A stretch of DNA of 8,151 nucleotides from Solobacterium sp. UBA3691 (lineage in GTDB: Bacteria; Bacillota_I; Bacilli_A; Erysipelotrichales; Erysipelotrichaceae): the NCBI GenBank assembly GCA_002372175.1, contig DFIS01000004.1, positions 1-8,151 of the forward strand, in the 5' to 3' direction. The position numbers and the translations under genes were made by a program. The stretch's first letter is position 1, and each line of letters begins with the position of its first letter. The notes beneath the pieces were generated by a model. It had not been told where the DNA came from. It made no database searches and saw only the letters and a list, made by a program, of their open reading frames with translations. Positions 6,566 to 8,151 of this stretch are shown piece by piece.

Positions 6566-8151
6566 TTAGCCACCGATCAAACCAGTGAAGAATGATTTAA
6601 CACCATTCCAGTAATCACTGATACTTCTCTGTCCGATCTTGAACTTCACGGTCTTTGTACCGCCGTATTCTCCGATACCCTCGAAGGTTACTGTAGCTGT
6701 TCCCTTCTTCACGTTATTGGTATATCCGGTAATAATGTAATGTTCGCCAAGCTTCAGATCCTGTACTGTTTTGCCAAGCTTGATACTTGTGATATCAGTT
6801 TCCTCGATCGTTACAGGTCTTCCGGTATATTCCTTGTTCGAAACCTTGAACGCCATCTTCGAGATATCCTTACCTGTATCTACGATACGATACTCAGTAT
6901 AGGTCTCTCCGGTATAGTTCCCCTTACCCTTGACTGTAACTTTTACGATCGTTCCGACAGGTACAGGTTCACTCAATGCCTGACCATCTGTGTCTGTGTA
7001 AGCATAGACCTTCTCATAGTCTGTACCGGCCTTCAGCTTCTTACCGTCTGTATCTGTAAGAACAGGTGCACTCTTAAACTTTCCAGCCTTGGTGGTATAG
7101 ATCATATCCTTGGATGTCACTGTTACCTCAGAGATATCCTTCGGCTGAATGTGGAAGGTTCTTGTGACAGATGGTGTTCCCTTGTAGTTACCCTTGAAGG
7201 TTACCACTGCCGTTCCTTCTGTATTGGCCTTCGTGTTCTTACTGTATTTCACAGTGAAGTCTGTGCCTTCTTTAAGGCCATCTACAGTTACTTTCGGTTT
7301 GGATCCACCCTTACTATAGTAGGCTTCTGCTACAGCTACCAGACTCTCTTTCGATGAAGTATCCGGGGTGATCGTATAGGTTACTTTCTTTGTCCCGGTA
7401 TAATTATTGATACCCTTGACCGTTACCGTTGCCTTACCTGCGTTCTTGTTCGCTGTATAGCTTACGATCTCATAGTCTGATCCTTCAAGCAGGTCTGTTC
7501 CGTTATAAGATATCACGCTGGTTTCTGAAGGTATCTCGATCTCTTCTCCTGTATACAGATATGAGAGTGCTGCAGGCTTGACCTTCTTGTCTGTTAACGG
7601 GATACCGTTGATCTTGACTGTGACTGTCCTCTTACCGTAATATCCTCTTTCTTCATTACCCTGAATGACAAAGCTTACCGTACCGACATGTGCGTAGTCT
7701 TCCGGCACATTAAGCATGTAGTAGTCTTCATCTTCTCTTGACAATACAGTCTTCTTGCCGTTCTTTATTGTCAATCTATCAAAGAGGTCATTTACCGGAT
7801 CTCCTGTCAGATCTGCGTAGGAGATAGGTTTAGATGATACAGACAGCTTGGCTACCGATACCAGATCCTTGGATGCCACATGTACATCCACTTCTCTTGT
7901 GCCGGTGAAGTTACCCTTACCTTTGATCTTTATTTTGACTTCTCCGTCACTGATCTGATCCCAGGGTTTGTATTCTACTGTATAATCCGTCTTATTCTTC
8001 AGTTTCTTTCCGTTGAAGTACACTGCGGGTACAGGTGAGAGCTTCTTTCCTGTTGCCTGTACTGACAGTTCATCGACCTTTATTACCGCATCATCGCTGA
8101 GGTTGATTGGATCGATACTGAAGTACACTGTCTTCGTACCGGAGTAATTGC
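6566..8151 (-). CDS. C-terminal part of a secreted/surface protein made of tandem Ig-like (MBG/YDG-type) repeats (5' end outside window)
   Basis: The frame is open from the right edge to a TAA at 6568-6566, giving 527 complete codons. It contains six full repeats of 72-92 residues (about 15-92, 93-184, 185-264, 265-336, 337-425, 426-506), preceded by the tail of another (NYSGTKTVYFSIDP). The consensus is an early 'YTG', a central 'LKxGxDYxVxY', then 'GTATVTVxGxGNYTGTxT' and a final 'FxIxP'. This pattern is common in large Bacillota surface proteins and predicts beta-sandwich stalk modules; the exact Pfam family is uncertain. No signal peptide is visible because the N-terminus is missing. There is no LPXTG motif or membrane anchor; the chain ends in an aromatic 21-residue tail (507-527). 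A GTG at 8128 lies inside a repeat and is not a credible start. The missing part may hold leucine-rich repeats as in the neighbour, but that is a guess. The function is unknown beyond a likely structural or adhesive role. Confidence 0.92.
   Translation of the reverse strand, partial: NYSGTKTVYFSIDPINLSDDAVIKVDELSVQATGKKLSPVPAVYFNGKKLKNKTDYTVEYKPWDQISDGEVKIKIKGKGNFTGTREVDVHVASKDLVSVAKLSVSSKPISYADLTGDPVNDLFDRLTIKNGKKTVLSREDEDYYMLNVPEDYAHVGTVSFVIQGNEERGYYGKRTVTVKINGIPLTDKKVKPAALSYLYTGEEIEIPSETSVISYNGTDLLEGSDYEIVSYTANKNAGKATVTVKGINNYTGTKKVTYTITPDTSSKESLVAVAEAYYSKGGSKPKVTVDGLKEGTDFTVKYSKNTKANTEGTAVVTFKGNYKGTPSVTRTFHIQPKDISEVTVTSKDMIYTTKAGKFKSAPVLTDTDGKKLKAGTDYEKVYAYTDTDGQALSEPVPVGTIVKVTVKGKGNYTGETYTEYRIVDTGKDISKMAFKVSNKEYTGRPVTIEETDITSIKLGKTVQDLKLGEHYIITGYTNNVKKGTATVTFEGIGEYGGTKTVKFKIGQRSISDYWNGVKSFFTGLIGG
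6629..8151 (-). repeat. Tandem Ig-like repeats in the right-hand gene (residues 1-506)
   Basis: Six complete units and one partial unit share the landmarks 'L(K/L)xGxDYxVxY' and 'GTATVTxxGxGNYTGT'. They are well diverged from one another: unit 3 (93-184) is long and keeps only GYYGKRTVTV, and unit 5 (265-336) is short and has GNYKGTPSVT. The divergence argues for old duplications, not a recent or recombining array. Confidence 0.85.

Noticed and set aside
6740..7357. 205-codon open frame on the plus strand
   Set aside because: It is antisense to the Ig-like repeat gene, has no ribosome binding site that I can see, and its product looks like low-complexity noise. The sense strand has a clear repeat-domain protein over the same bases.
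8126..8128. GTG as a possible start codon for the right-hand gene
   Set aside because: The frame stays open to the window edge, and the upstream residues NYSGTKT complete the conserved end of an Ig-like repeat, so this GTG is an internal Val.
1..8151. CRISPR array, mobile element, tRNA or rRNA
   Set aside because: The repeats are diverged coding repeats without identical direct repeats and spacers. No transposase, terminal inverted repeats or structured RNA gene could be recognised on either strand.

Overview
The window comes from a Gram-positive Bacillota bacterium, most plausibly a host-associated (gut or oral) anaerobe of the Clostridia or Erysipelotrichia. This is inferred from a strong AGGAGG ribosome binding site, G+C that looks to be in the mid-40s percent by eye, a Firmicutes-style signal peptide, and two large repeat-built surface proteins of kinds common in such genomes. 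I cannot name the species.

All supported coding sequence is on the minus strand and reads right to left. The right part (8151 to 6566) holds the 3' end of a gene for a secreted or surface protein. It consists of six full Ig-like repeats plus the tail of a seventh, and a 21-residue C-terminal tail. Its 5' end lies beyond the right edge. A clear intrinsic terminator (6536 to 6502) follows its stop codon. A 171-bp intergenic gap then carries a weak candidate promoter, an imperfect inverted repeat overlapping it, and a strong ribosome binding site.

The rest (6394 to 1) is one uninterrupted minus-strand reading frame of 2131 codons that leaves the window at the left edge without a stop. It encodes a giant extracytoplasmic protein. 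In order it has a signal peptide, an acidic Pro/Glu/Thr-rich linker, about 28 BspA-type leucine-rich repeats, a 320-residue beta-rich segment I cannot assign, a beta-propeller-like region with a roughly 60-residue period, two CARDB-like Ig modules, and at least four BIG2-type Ig modules, the last cut by the window edge.

The two proteins are neighbours of the same general class (cell-surface, adhesin-like), but the terminator between them suggests separate transcription. Neither shows an enzyme active site that I can identify. The simplest reading is a surface-adhesin locus: leucine-rich repeats and the propeller for ligand binding, and Ig-like modules as a stalk. No RNA genes, mobile elements or CRISPR arrays were seen. 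The plus strand appears to hold only shadow frames of these two genes.
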